This document shows, in pieces, positions 20,753 through 29,800 of a stretch of 64,000 nt of DNA. Within the stretch, counting starts at the first letter, position 1. Every line of letters starts with the position of its first letter. Source of the stretch: Pseudomonas yangonensis (GTDB taxonomy: Bacteria; Pseudomonadota; Gammaproteobacteria; Pseudomonadales; Pseudomonadaceae); contig NZ_BLJU01000007.1 in the NCBI RefSeq assembly GCF_009932725.1, forward strand, positions 1-64,000, read 5' to 3'. Under the pieces are notes generated by a model. The model did no database searches. It saw only the letters and a program-made list of their open reading frames with translations, and was not told the DNA's origin. A program made the position numbers and the translations under genes.

Positions 20753-23700
20753 TCAGAAATCCCGCCGGTAGAACAGGTCGAGCGAACTGGCCAGCCCGCT
20801 GGCCGCTTCCAGATACAGGCGCCGGCTCAGTTCGTAACGCAGGGCAATGGTATTGGCCGGCTCGAATACCCCAACGCCATAACGCAGGCTAAGACGCTCG
20901 GTGATGTTACCGCTGGCCACTACGCTGGTGGTCACGCCGCTGCCTTCGGTGTCGAGCTGGAAATCCTGAATGCCCAGGCTGTTGGCCAAGCCGGTGGTGA
21001 GCGAACTGCTGCCCGCCAGACCGAGCGCCAGCGCAGCCTGGCCGAGCATGTTGTTATCGCCCGAGCTTTGCCCCAAGGGTCGACCCAGTACCAGATAGGA
21101 CAATGCCTGCTCCTGGCTCATGGCCGGTTCGGCGAACACCGTGGTCGTAGGTTGCTCGGCATTGCCGGACAGACGAATCCCGGCGACGACCGTGTCGACC
21201 CGGCGAATAGCCTCCACATCAAGGAACGGCTGATCGATGGGCCCGGTGAACAACAGGCGCGCGCGGCGAATGGTCAGGCGCTGACCGTAGGCGCGATAGC
21301 GACCGTTGGCCAGTTCCAGCTCGCCGCGCGTATCGAGGTTATCACCGATATGCACACGCCCGCGCAGATCCGCAGTCAGACCGAAGCCGCTGAAGGCCAG
21401 CTTGTCCTGCCCCACCTCGACATCGACATCCATGGCGATGCCCAGGCCCTGCTCGGCTTCGGGCACTTCGCGACCGACCACTCGCGCGTCGCCCGAGACC
21501 TTCACTGTCGATGGCGGCAGCTCACGTACGCTGATCAGTCCGCGCGGCACGCCCACCTTGCCACTGACCGCCAGACTCCGGGCACGCAGCTGCAACTGCA
21601 GATCAGGCTCGACTTCCAGCTCGGCATAAGGCTCGACCTTCACCGGCAGGCGCTGCCCCTGCACCGACAGGTCGCCGGTAAGGCCGTCGGCCCAGTTGAA
21701 TTCGCCACGCAGGTTGCCTCGCCCCTGCTCGCCGCTGCGCCAGTCCCCGGAGAGCTGCACCTGCTCCCCCGCGATCAGCGCCTGCAGCTGCAAGCCCTCC
21801 ACGCTCACCGGCAGTTCGCTGCCGGACAGCTCGCCGCCTTCCAAACGCAGCTGACCGTTGATCTGCGGTGCTAGGAGATGGCCGCCTATGCTGCCGCTGC
21901 CCAACAGCGTGCCCTCGAGCTTCTCCGCCATTGGCACGAAGGGTCGCAGCACAGCAAGATCGAAGCTGCTCAGGCGAAACTGGCCGTTAACCGGCTTGTT
22001 CGCCGGACGCGGGTCGATCTGCGCCTGCAACACCAGCTCCCCCAGACGCCCACTGACGAAGCGCAATTCACTGTCCACACGCTGCGGGCGCAGCGTACTG
22101 TCCAGACGCAGGCTGTCGTAGGGGAAATCCAGCCACTGCTCGTCATCCGGCTGGCGAATACGCAGGTTGCCGCCGCTGGCGTCGAGCGTGACCTGGCCGT
22201 TGGGGCCGCTGTCGGGCAGCTCGACCTTGAGCCGACCACTCAGGCGCCCCTGCCAGGCGAAATCCTCTGGCAGCCAGGGCTGCAGGCTGGCCAGCGGGAA
22301 GTTCTCCAGGCGCCAGTCCAGGCTGGGCTGCGGCATCAGCCGCTGCTGGCCACCGCACAGGCTGGCATCGCCAGACTGCCAGCAATGTGCGCCCAGGTTG
22401 AGCCGGCCACTGGCCAGGCGCTCCAGGCTCGCGGCCTGCTGCAGCTGCCAATCCTGCCCGCCACTCTGCACCCGGCCACTGGCGATGCGCCCGCGCCAGT
22501 CGCCCTGCTCGCTCAAGTTACCGTCAAGGGCCAGCGCCAGTTGCAGCAGCGGACCTTGCAGGTCGATATCCAGCGCCTGGCGCCGCTGGTCGCCACGCCC
22601 CTCGGCCTGCAGGCGTCCGAGATAGGTATCGCCGATACGGATACCGCGCAGATTCAGGTCGATACGCGCCTGCTGCCGAGCATCCAGTATCGCGTCCAGC
22701 TTCAGGCGACGCAGGCTGGGGTCGCCGAACGCGAGGCGCTCGCCCGTCAGCGCCAGTTGGCCTTGCGGCGCCTGCAAGGTCCCGGCCAGGGAAAGCTGCC
22801 CCTGCACCTGGCCCTGCAAACCGGGCCAGAGCTGTCCCAGGCGCGGCAGGGCCAGCTCAAGCTGGCCGCGCAGGCGCTGATCCAGCGCACCCTGGCCGCT
22901 GACCCGATTGTCGCCAAGGCGTACCAGCAACCGCTCCAGCTGCCACCGCTCTCCGTTGCCTGCGCCCTGCACCTGCAACTGCGCCGGCTGGCCACGCAGG
23001 CGGCCATTGAGGTCGATATCGGCTTGCGCCTGCAGCGCACCGGCGTCGAAGCTACCCGATGTGTTCAGCGGGCCGGCCAGATTGCCCGGCATTTCCGCCA
23101 GCCAGTAACCGGGGTCCAGAGCGCTGAGCTGCAACATGGCCTGCCACTCGATGCCCTCGGCAAACCCCAGCTTGAGCACCCCTTCGGCCCGGCCCTGGCC
23201 GGCTATCAGCTGCAGTTGCGGCAGGCTGACCTGGCCAAGATCGCCACTGATCGGGCTGCTCAGGCTGAAGTCACCCGCAGGCCCCTGCAGTTGCGCGGCG
23301 AAGTTACCCAGGTAGTTGCCTTCGCTGTAGCTGATTTCGGCCTGCAAGGTATGCAGCGCCACCGGTGGCGGCTCGTCCATCGGGTAGAGGCGCTGCCAGG
23401 GAAAATCCAGCCAGTCCAGTTGCGCATCGATGGTGAGCGCTTCGCTCCAGGCGAGCTTGCCCTCGACCTGCACATGCTGCGTTTCGGCCTGGATACGCAG
23501 CAGTTCTACATCCGCGCCGGCAGCATCGACCCGCCCTTTGAGTTGCAACGGCATCGGCGCCTGCTCGGCGGGCAGGCTCGCTGTGCCGTCGACGCGATAG
23601 CCGGCCGCCAGGTCGCCTTTGGCCTGCAGTTGTACATCCTGCAGGCGCAGGGTCGCTGGCAAGGCGCTGCTGGCCTGGAAGTCGCGGCTGGTCAGGCGCA

Positions 23701-24433
23701 GCTCGGCCGGCAGATTCTCGGCCAGGGCCTGCACCTTGCCTTGCAGGCGTGCGTCGAGATAACCACTGCTATCCGCTTCGATTTCCAGGCTGCGCTGCAG
23801 CTCGCCGCCGATCTGCAGCGCCACCTGCCAGGGTTTGCCGTCGACTTCCGGTAATTGCAGGCGCCCACTCAATGCCAGCGGCCAGTCGCCTTGCGGAGTC
23901 AGGCTGCCGCTGACATCCAGGCGCAGGTCATCACGTTGCAGGGCCAGGCGCTGCAGCCCGACGCCCTGCTCGTTCCAGCTTGCTATCAGCTGCAGATCGC
24001 TCAACTGCGCCTGGCCATCCACGCGCAACTCACCCAGCTGAATGTCACCCAGTTGCAGGCGCAGCGGCAGGTTCAGGCTCGGCAGGCTGAGCGGCTCACC
24101 ACTGGCCTCAGTGCTTGGCGGCAGACCGAGCGCTGCCTGTTGCAGATGCAGGCGGTCAATGCACAACGTCAGGCGTAACAGGCAGGACGGCGACCAGGCC
24201 ATGTCCAGTTGCTGCAGCTCCACATGCGTCTCGTCCTGCTGCCAGGTCAGCGCATCGGCCTGCCAGGCACCGCCCAGGCGTCCCGTGAAGTTGTCGACCT
24301 GCAGGCCAGGCACATGGGCCAGCAACCAGCGGCTACCCGTCTGGGTACCGAGAATCGCCCATAGCGCGGCGCCAATCATCAGTATCAGGCCGAGCACACC
24401 GGCAGCCAACCATTTCAGCAGGCGCCGGATCAT
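20753..24433 (-). CDS. tamB: Translocation and assembly module inner-membrane subunit TamB
   Basis: A 1226-residue AsmA-like protein with an N-terminal signal anchor (KWLAAGVLGLILMIGAALWA) and a very long region of repeated short beta-strands, ending in the conserved DUF490 domain (about the last 350 residues, with TVFAEPAMSQEQALSYLVLG). TamB spans the periplasm, partners TamA in inserting some outer-membrane proteins and probably carries phospholipids to the outer membrane. Its ATG overlaps the tamA stop by four bases. Its size and composition (rich in Leu, Gln, Gly) are normal for the family. Confidence 0.93.
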   Translation of the reverse strand: MIRRLLKWLAAGVLGLILMIGAALWAILGTQTGSRWLLAHVPGLQVDNFTGRLGGAWQADALTWQQDETHVELQQLDMAWSPSCLLRLTLCIDRLHLQQAALGLPPSTEASGEPLSLPSLNLPLRLQLGDIQLGELRVDGQAQLSDLQLIASWNEQGVGLQRLALQRDDLRLDVSGSLTPQGDWPLALSGRLQLPEVDGKPWQVALQIGGELQRSLEIEADSSGYLDARLQGKVQALAENLPAELRLTSRDFQASSALPATLRLQDVQLQAKGDLAAGYRVDGTASLPAEQAPMPLQLKGRVDAAGADVELLRIQAETQHVQVEGKLAWSEALTIDAQLDWLDFPWQRLYPMDEPPPVALHTLQAEISYSEGNYLGNFAAQLQGPAGDFSLSSPISGDLGQVSLPQLQLIAGQGRAEGVLKLGFAEGIEWQAMLQLSALDPGYWLAEMPGNLAGPLNTSGSFDAGALQAQADIDLNGRLRGQPAQLQVQGAGNGERWQLERLLVRLGDNRVSGQGALDQRLRGQLELALPRLGQLWPGLQGQVQGQLSLAGTLQAPQGQLALTGERLAFGDPSLRRLKLDAILDARQQARIDLNLRGIRIGDTYLGRLQAEGRGDQRRQALDIDLQGPLLQLALALDGNLSEQGDWRGRIASGRVQSGGQDWQLQQAASLERLASGRLNLGAHCWQSGDASLCGGQQRLMPQPSLDWRLENFPLASLQPWLPEDFAWQGRLSGRLKVELPDSGPNGQVTLDASGGNLRIRQPDDEQWLDFPYDSLRLDSTLRPQRVDSELRFVSGRLGELVLQAQIDPRPANKPVNGQFRLSSFDLAVLRPFVPMAEKLEGTLLGSGSIGGHLLAPQINGQLRLEGGELSGSELPVSVEGLQLQALIAGEQVQLSGDWRSGEQGRGNLRGEFNWADGLTGDLSVQGQRLPVKVEPYAELEVEPDLQLQLRARSLAVSGKVGVPRGLISVRELPPSTVKVSGDARVVGREVPEAEQGLGIAMDVDVEVGQDKLAFSGFGLTADLRGRVHIGDNLDTRGELELANGRYRAYGQRLTIRRARLLFTGPIDQPFLDVEAIRRVDTVVAGIRLSGNAEQPTTTVFAEPAMSQEQALSYLVLGRPLGQSSGDNNMLGQAALALGLAGSSSLTTGLANSLGIQDFQLDTEGSGVTTSVVASGNITERLSLRYGVGVFEPANTIALRYELSRRLYLEAASGLASSLDLFYRRDF

Positions 24434-26157
24434 AGTTCAGGCCCCATCGAGAAATGCAGACGCACGCCGCCGTCATCATCCAGCGCATGGGCCAGATCCA
24501 GGCGCAGCGGACCGACCGGCGAAACCCAGCGTACGCCGAAGCCGACCCCGGTCTTGAGGGTGGGGAACTCCAGCGAGTTGAAGGAATTGCCCTGGTCGAT
24601 GAAGGTCGCCAGGCGCCACTTGTCGGTAAGGCTGTACTGATACTCGGCACTGGCGGCGAACAGGTAGCGGCCGCCGATCTTGTCGCCGCGATTGTTCTCC
24701 GGCGACAGGCTCTGGTAGTCGTAGCCGCGCACGCTCTGATCGCCGCCGGCGAAGAAACGCAGCGATGGCGGCACCGCCGAAAAACCGTTGGTTTCGGTGC
24801 CGCCGAACTGCACGCGGCCGAGCAGACGGTGATTGTCGAACACCGTAGTCAGCCCCTTGAGCATGACGTTGCCGTGCAACACATTGGCATCGGAAAGCAC
24901 GCCGTCGACGGCGCCACGCAGATCGAACTGCACGCGGTAGCCCTGGTTCGGATCGAGACGATTGTCACTGCGCAGCAGCGAATAGCTGACGCCCGGCATC
25001 AGCAAGGTGCTCAGTCCGGAATCGTCGCCCAGCCGGTATTCCTCGCGCTGCCACTTCACCGACAGCACGCGCTGCCAGCCACCGGGACGCTGGCTGTGCC
25101 ATTCCGGGCCAAGGGTGAGCAGACGACTCAGGCTGTCCTTGCTGGCCAGCTCTTCATATTGATAGCCACCGGCCAGACGCAGCTTGTCGGTCAAAGGTGG
25201 ATCACCGGGAATGTCGTACCACAGTCCGACGTTTTGCCGCGGCGCGGACAGCTCGGTTTCCACCCCATAGCTGTGCCCCTGCGGGTTGCGCCAGTGACGT
25301 GTCCAGTTGGCGCGCAGGCGCGGCCCGACATCGGTGGAAAAGCCCAGCCCCAGCCCCATGGTGCGCGGCTCGCGCACCTGCAGCGCCACCGCAACCGGAA
25401 TGCGCAGCTGATCGGCCTGGGTGGGAATGGCATCGACCCTTACGGATTCGAAATAGCCGCTGGACTGTAGCGCCTGGTACAGCTCGGCGATCAGCTCGGA
25501 GTCGTAAGGTGTGTCGGGATCGAACGGCACCATGCGCAGCAGCAGTTCTTCATCGAACGGGAAATCACCGCTGAAGGCGATATCCCCCAGGCTGTAGCGC
25601 GGGCCACTGCTGAACACCAGCTCGATGTCAGCCACCCCGGCTGCCGGATCGATCTGCAGACGCTGGCGGGTGAAACGACCATCGAAGAAGCCATAGCGCG
25701 AGGCCTGGTTCTGAATCAGCCGCTTGGCATCCTCGTAGCGCCCGTGGTTGAGCACCGAGCCTGGCTGCAGGCGACTGGCCTGGGGGACACGAAAGGCCGA
25801 TAGCTCACTGGCCGGCCCTTCGATGCGAATGTCCACGTTGCGCAGGCGAACACGCTCGCCCGGCTCGACTTCGAGTACCAGACGCGGTGTTTCGCCCTCT
25901 TCGATACGGCTGCGAATGCGCGCCTGGTAATACCCCAGGGCCTGAGCCGCCTTGTCCGCCTCGTTTTCGGCGATACGCCGCAAACGCCGTAACGACTGTA
26001 CATCACGGCCATCGAGGCTGCCGACGTAACCTTCGATATTGGCCTTGAGAGCCGAATTGTTTGGGGTGATCCGTACGTCCAGCTCGCTGGCGGCCAAGGC
26101 GCCCGTACTGATCAGCAGCAGCGCCAGGCTGCGCTGAAAATATCCATATACGCTCAT
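24430..26157 (-). CDS. tamA: Translocation and assembly module outer-membrane subunit TamA
   Basis: A 575-residue Omp85-family protein: signal peptide (SLALLLISTGALAAS), three POTRA domains (roughly residues 25-260), then a 16-strand barrel with the Omp85 motif seen in FFAGGDQSVRGYDYQS. It works with TamB to assemble outer-membrane proteins. I take the ATG at 26157; a GTG at 26175 would add VASFA-type residues and neither start has a strong ribosome-binding site. The gene is the first of the tamAB pair, translationally coupled to tamB. Confidence 0.93.
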   Translation of the reverse strand: MSVYGYFQRSLALLLISTGALAASELDVRITPNNSALKANIEGYVGSLDGRDVQSLRRLRRIAENEADKAAQALGYYQARIRSRIEEGETPRLVLEVEPGERVRLRNVDIRIEGPASELSAFRVPQASRLQPGSVLNHGRYEDAKRLIQNQASRYGFFDGRFTRQRLQIDPAAGVADIELVFSSGPRYSLGDIAFSGDFPFDEELLLRMVPFDPDTPYDSELIAELYQALQSSGYFESVRVDAIPTQADQLRIPVAVALQVREPRTMGLGLGFSTDVGPRLRANWTRHWRNPQGHSYGVETELSAPRQNVGLWYDIPGDPPLTDKLRLAGGYQYEELASKDSLSRLLTLGPEWHSQRPGGWQRVLSVKWQREEYRLGDDSGLSTLLMPGVSYSLLRSDNRLDPNQGYRVQFDLRGAVDGVLSDANVLHGNVMLKGLTTVFDNHRLLGRVQFGGTETNGFSAVPPSLRFFAGGDQSVRGYDYQSLSPENNRGDKIGGRYLFAASAEYQYSLTDKWRLATFIDQGNSFNSLEFPTLKTGVGFGVRWVSPVGPLRLDLAHALDDDGGVRLHFSMGPEL

Positions 26158-26225
26158 GGCGAAGGATGCTACCACGGAGCGGAGCCTACGCCAGAGCTGC
26201 TGCGTTCATGCCAGACAGCCGGAGT

Positions 26226-26870
26226 TCAGGCGCTGGCTCGCACCACGGGTTGCGGGTTCGGATGAAAGAACACGTGCTCGACCACCGGGCCGATGGCCAG
26301 CTCACCGACCTCCTCATAGCCCTGACGCCGGTAGAACTCCAGATAGCGGGCGTTGCCGGTGTCCAGCACCACACCCTGCGACCCGCTGTCTTGCGCGCAC
26401 CAGTCATGCAGCGCCTCGAGCAGTTGTTCGCCACGGTGCTGGCCCTGAAACTCCGGATGAATGCCCAGTAGCGGCAACACGTGATAGGGACCCGGTGGCA
26501 GGCAGGCGAGCACCGCATCGTGGTACTCCAGATAGCGTTTGGTGCAGCCGAAGCCGGTGCTCAGCAGCATGCGCAAGCGCCAGCCCCAGCTCTCGGTGAT
26601 GTCCAGGCGCCGCTGCGGCGGTGCGATCAGCGCCGCGCCGATCAGACGGTCGTCGATCAGCAGACCGATGGCTGGCAGCTCCTCGGCAAAATGCTGCTGT
26701 ACCAGCTCGCGAATCGTTGCGCGCACACGCTGGTCGAAGCCGGGGCGCTCGGCCTCGAACAGATAGGCAAAGGTCGGCTCGTGGCGGTAGGCATGGTAGA
26801 GCAGCGAACGAACCTCTCGCGCGTAACCACCATCGAGCATGCGCACTTCTGCTGGGGTGTTATGGGGCAT
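26226..26870 (-). CDS. GNAT-family N-acetyltransferase
   Basis: A 214-residue protein with a GNAT fold. The acetyl-CoA loop appears as GIHPEFQGQHRGEQLLEAL (motif A, Q/RxxGxG/A type) at about residues 135-153, followed by VVLDTGNARYLEFYRRQGYEEVGE (motif B region, shown by its first half VVLDTGNARYLEFY). The substrate is unknown. AGAGGTC precedes the ATG at 26870. It lies 68 bases after the tamA start region, in the same direction, but a separate promoter is possible. Confidence 0.8.
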   Translation of the reverse strand: MPHNTPAEVRMLDGGYAREVRSLLYHAYRHEPTFAYLFEAERPGFDQRVRATIRELVQQHFAEELPAIGLLIDDRLIGAALIAPPQRRLDITESWGWRLRMLLSTGFGCTKRYLEYHDAVLACLPPGPYHVLPLLGIHPEFQGQHRGEQLLEALHDWCAQDSGSQGVVLDTGNARYLEFYRRQGYEEVGELAIGPVVEHVFFHPNPQPVVRASA

Positions 26871-27025
26871 GGCGGACCTCTGTTGTTATAGGTTGTGTGT
26901 GGGTCAGATGCGGTATAGCCAACTTAGCACCACCGCCAGGCACCTGCCAGGCGCTGGCCGCCAGCGCCGAGGATCGGCTAGCATCGCCACCTAATCCAAG
27001 AGTCGCACCGCGACGCCTTCCTTGT

Positions 27026-27070
27026 ACCCTTCTCCTTCCGGAGAACGCGGCGTGAAACGCCGGATGAGGG
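27026..27070. repeat. Extragenic double-hairpin repeat upstream of xthA
   Basis: TTCTCC-TTCC-GGAGAA is followed three bases later by CGGCGT-GAA-ACGCCG and then GGATGAGGG, which can pair weakly with the leading CCCT. This two-hairpin layout with a closing ACCCT...AGGG pair is like the dispersed 'CCCTCTCC...GGTGAGGG' repeats seen near genes in many Pseudomonas and other proteobacteria. Family assignment is from memory of the pattern. It may lie in the xthA 5' leader. Confidence 0.5.
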
Positions 27071-27144
27071 AAAGCGTGCCGCGTAGGCTCTTATCATCCG
27101 GGGTGCCTTGCGTGGCATGCCCGCCAGCCCAGGACCCGCTGCCC

Positions 27145-27957
27145 ATGAAAATCGTCTCCTTCAATATCAATGGCCTGCGTGCGCGCCCTCATCAATTGCA
27201 GGCGTTGATCGAAAAGCACCAGCCGGATGTGATCGGCCTGCAGGAAACCAAGGTGGCCGATGACCAGTTCCCTGAGGCGGAGATCCGCCAGCTCGGTTAC
27301 CACGTGCATTACCACGGTCAGAAAGGCCACTATGGTGTCGCCCTGCTTTCGCGCCAGGCGCCATTGAGCCTGCACAAGGGTTTCCCCGGTGATGGCGAGG
27401 ACTCCCAGCGGCGCTTCATCTACGGCACCTTCGCCGACGCCGATGGCAACCCCATCACCGTGATGAACGGCTACTTTCCGCAAGGGGAGAGCCGCGACCA
27501 TCCGGTGAAGTTCCCGGCCAAGCAACGCTTCTATGCCGATCTGCAGCAATTGCTGGTGGAGCGCTTCGACCCGCAGCAGGCGCTTGTGGTGATGGGCGAT
27601 ATCAATATCAGTCCCGAAGATTGCGATATCGGCATCGGCGAGCCCAACCGTCTGCGCTGGCTGAAAACCGGCAAGTGCAGCTTCCTGCCGGAAGAGCGTG
27701 AATGGTTGGCTACCCTGAAGAACTGGGGCCTGGTGGACAGCTTCCGCCACCTTAACCCCGAGGTGAATGATCGCTTCAGCTGGTTCGACTACCGCAGCCG
27801 TGGCTTCGAGGACGAACCCAAGCGCGGCCTGCGCATCGACGTGATCCTTGCCAGCCAGCCACTGCAGAAACGCTTCAAGGACGCCGGCATCGACTATGAC
27901 CTGCGCAGCATGGACAAGCCCTCGGATCACGCGCCGGTCTGGCTGGAGCTGGGCTGA
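27145..27957 (+). CDS. xthA: Exodeoxyribonuclease III
   Basis: A 270-residue Mg-dependent AP endonuclease and 3'-5' exonuclease for base-excision repair. Catalytic landmarks are Asn7 ([10 protein letters not shown]), Glu34 (GLQETK), Asp152 and Asn154 (VMGDINI), and Asp261-His262 in the C-terminal SDHAPV. The length equals E. coli ExoIII (268). The ATG at 27145 gives [11 protein letters not shown], the expected N-terminus; the open frame upstream has no family similarity. The close paralogue Crc is a poorer fit because the catalytic residues are all kept. It appears to be monocistronic. Confidence 0.94.
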   Translation: MKIVSFNINGLRARPHQLQALIEKHQPDVIGLQETKVADDQFPEAEIRQLGYHVHYHGQKGHYGVALLSRQAPLSLHKGFPGDGEDSQRRFIYGTFADADGNPITVMNGYFPQGESRDHPVKFPAKQRFYADLQQLLVERFDPQQALVVMGDINISPEDCDIGIGEPNRLRWLKTGKCSFLPEEREWLATLKNWGLVDSFRHLNPEVNDRFSWFDYRSRGFEDEPKRGLRIDVILASQPLQKRFKDAGIDYDLRSMDKPSDHAPVWLELG

Positions 27958-28258
27958 CAGTCCGTTGAAAAACCCGTTGATTCGCCGAACCTGTAAAAGC
28001 GGCACCCCGCTGCGACCCCGGGCGCTGCCGATTCGAAAAAGCTACGCCCCCGGGGCGCTCTTCCAGGAAAGACGGCGTAGGGACCGACCCTGACCTGATA
28101 GGCATCACCCTGTGCGACGCCTCAAGCGCGGCGTCGCGCAAGGCAGAGCCGGCCGGTCCTCACTTGCGCCCAGGCACAACCTGCCTGTCATATAACCGCA
28201 ACCTGACCGACTTAATCTGCGCGGCATCCTGTCCCACCCACTAGAAGGTGCCTGCCGC
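27958..28258 (+). promoter_or_regulatory. Intergenic region with possible Pho-box half site
   Basis: The 301 bases between xthA and the PstS-OmpA gene hold no credible gene. At 28185-28191 is CTGTCAT, a perfect Pho-box repeat unit; the second unit eleven bases on (28196) is poor. Because the downstream protein is PstS-like, PhoB control is plausible but the site is incomplete. AGAAGGTG at about 28242-28249 is the ribosome-binding site of the following gene. Confidence 0.3.
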
Positions 28259-29641
28259 ATGCCGCGCGCCCTGCCCCAACTCGATTGCGACCTCTGGGGT
28301 CGCACGCTGTCTTTGCTGGTCATCGGTTTCATCTGCTACGCCCTTCCGCTGTCGGTTTTCGCCGCACTACCGGCCTCTCAAGGCAATCAGCCCGTGTTGC
28401 GCATCCAGGGCTCCAACACCATTGGCGCGAAACTTGGCCCGGAGCTGATCAAGGGCCTGTTCGAAGCCCAGGGCCTGCGCGATATCCGTAGCGAGGCTGG
28501 CGCCCGGGAAAACGAGCAGCGCATCATCGGCCGTCAGGCCGATGGCCGTAATGTGATCGTCGAAGTGGCCGCCCATGGTTCCGGCACCGGCTTCGCCTCA
28601 CTACAAAATGGCAGCACCGACCTGGCTGCCTCCTCACGCCCGATCAAGGACGGCGAAGCCAGCAGTCTGGCCAACCTCGGCGATCTGCGCAGCCCGCAAA
28701 GCGAGCAGATCATCGCCATCGACGGTCTGGCGATCATCGTCCACCCCGGCAACCCGATCAGCGCCCTCAGCGTGGATCAGATCGCTCAACTGTTCTCCGG
28801 CGAAATCAGCGACTGGGCCGCCCTGGGCGGTAAGCCCGGCAAGGTGCAGCCGTATGCACGCGACGACAATTCCGGCACCTACGACACCTTCAAGGAACTG
28901 GTGCTGGCTGCGGGTGGGCGGACATTGGCTGCAAACGCACGGCGCTTCGAGTCCAGCTCCGAACTTTCCGATCTGGTCAGCAGCGACCCCAACGGTATCG
29001 GCTTCATTGGTCTGCCCTACATTCGCCAGGCCAAGGCGGTCGCGGTAGCAGCGGGCAACTCTCAGCCGATGGCGCCGAGCACCACCCTGATCGCCACCGA
29101 GGATTACCCGTTGGCGCGCCGACTGTTCATCTACAACGACCCACAGCTGGTAAACCCCTGGGCGCGTGCTCTCATCGACTTCGCGCAAAGCCCCCGAGGC
29201 CAGGCGATCGTGGACGGCAGCGGTTTCATCGCGCAAACCGTTCAGGCCGTGAAGGTCACCCCGGAAGCTCAGATGCCTGCGAATTACCGCCAGCTTGCCG
29301 AACAGGCGCAACGCCTGTCGGTGAACTTCCGCTTTCAGGAAGGCAGCGCCACTCTGGACAACAAGGCCTACCGCGACCTGCAGCGCGTGCTGGACTACCT
29401 CAAGCAACATGACAAGCTGAAAGATAAAGTCGTGCTGGTCGGCTTCGGCGATGCCAAGAGCGACCCGGAGCGCGCCGAGCTACTGTCCAAGCTGCGGGCG
29501 ATGGCGGTGCGCCGGGAACTGGCCAAGCAGGGTGTGATGTTCCGTGAGATCACCGGTCTCGGGAGCGAGCTGCCAGTGGCCGCCAATGATCAGGACAGCG
29601 GTCGTATTCGTAACCGACGCGTCGAAGTCTGGGTCTACTGA
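28259..29641 (+). CDS. PstS-like phosphate-binding domain fused to OmpA peptidoglycan-binding domain
   Basis: A 460-residue envelope protein. After a signal peptide (about residues 1-35) comes a PBP2/PstS-type domain (residues about 45-330) with phosphate-loop-like segments RIQGSNTIG, HGSGTGFASL and DDNSGTYDTFKE, and then an OmpA C-terminal domain (about 345-460) with VNFRFQEGSATLDN and the closing NRRVEVWVY. The fusion suggests a binding protein held on peptidoglycan instead of free in the periplasm. No pstCAB genes are adjacent. Similar fusions exist in other pseudomonads as far as I recall; their function, perhaps phosphate scavenging or sensing, is not established. Confidence 0.87.
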   Translation: MPRALPQLDCDLWGRTLSLLVIGFICYALPLSVFAALPASQGNQPVLRIQGSNTIGAKLGPELIKGLFEAQGLRDIRSEAGARENEQRIIGRQADGRNVIVEVAAHGSGTGFASLQNGSTDLAASSRPIKDGEASSLANLGDLRSPQSEQIIAIDGLAIIVHPGNPISALSVDQIAQLFSGEISDWAALGGKPGKVQPYARDDNSGTYDTFKELVLAAGGRTLAANARRFESSSELSDLVSSDPNGIGFIGLPYIRQAKAVAVAAGNSQPMAPSTTLIATEDYPLARRLFIYNDPQLVNPWARALIDFAQSPRGQAIVDGSGFIAQTVQAVKVTPEAQMPANYRQLAEQAQRLSVNFRFQEGSATLDNKAYRDLQRVLDYLKQHDKLKDKVVLVGFGDAKSDPERAELLSKLRAMAVRRELAKQGVMFREITGLGSELPVAANDQDSGRIRNRRVEVWVY

Positions 29642-29656
29642 CGACGAAAATATTCC

Positions 29657-29800
29657 TTGCCAGGGGGCTTGGCAGTTTCTCGGCGCAGCGTTAGCCTTTG
29701 CTTCGCGTGACGCCGGGCCCCTCTGGCGGTGAGTTCCTCACCGTGATGTCGGAGTCACTGAGTCGATTTCTTTCAACTCAGGCAGACATCAGGAGGGCTC
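29657..29800 (+). promoter_or_regulatory. Structured leader upstream of terC
   Basis: Between the PstS-OmpA stop and terC are a TGCCA/TGGCA hairpin (29658-29674, followed by TTTCT, perhaps a weak terminator for the upstream gene) and a perfect 7-pair hairpin CGGTGAG-TTC-CTCACCG at 29727-29743. TerC/Alx genes are often controlled by a manganese (yybP-ykoY) riboswitch, but I do not find its conserved loops here. CAGGAGGG is the ribosome-binding site of terC. Confidence 0.35.

Noticed and set aside
29642..29800. Manganese (yybP-ykoY) riboswitch upstream of terC
   Set aside because: The conserved GGGGAGUA-type loop and its partner were not found; only generic hairpins are visible.
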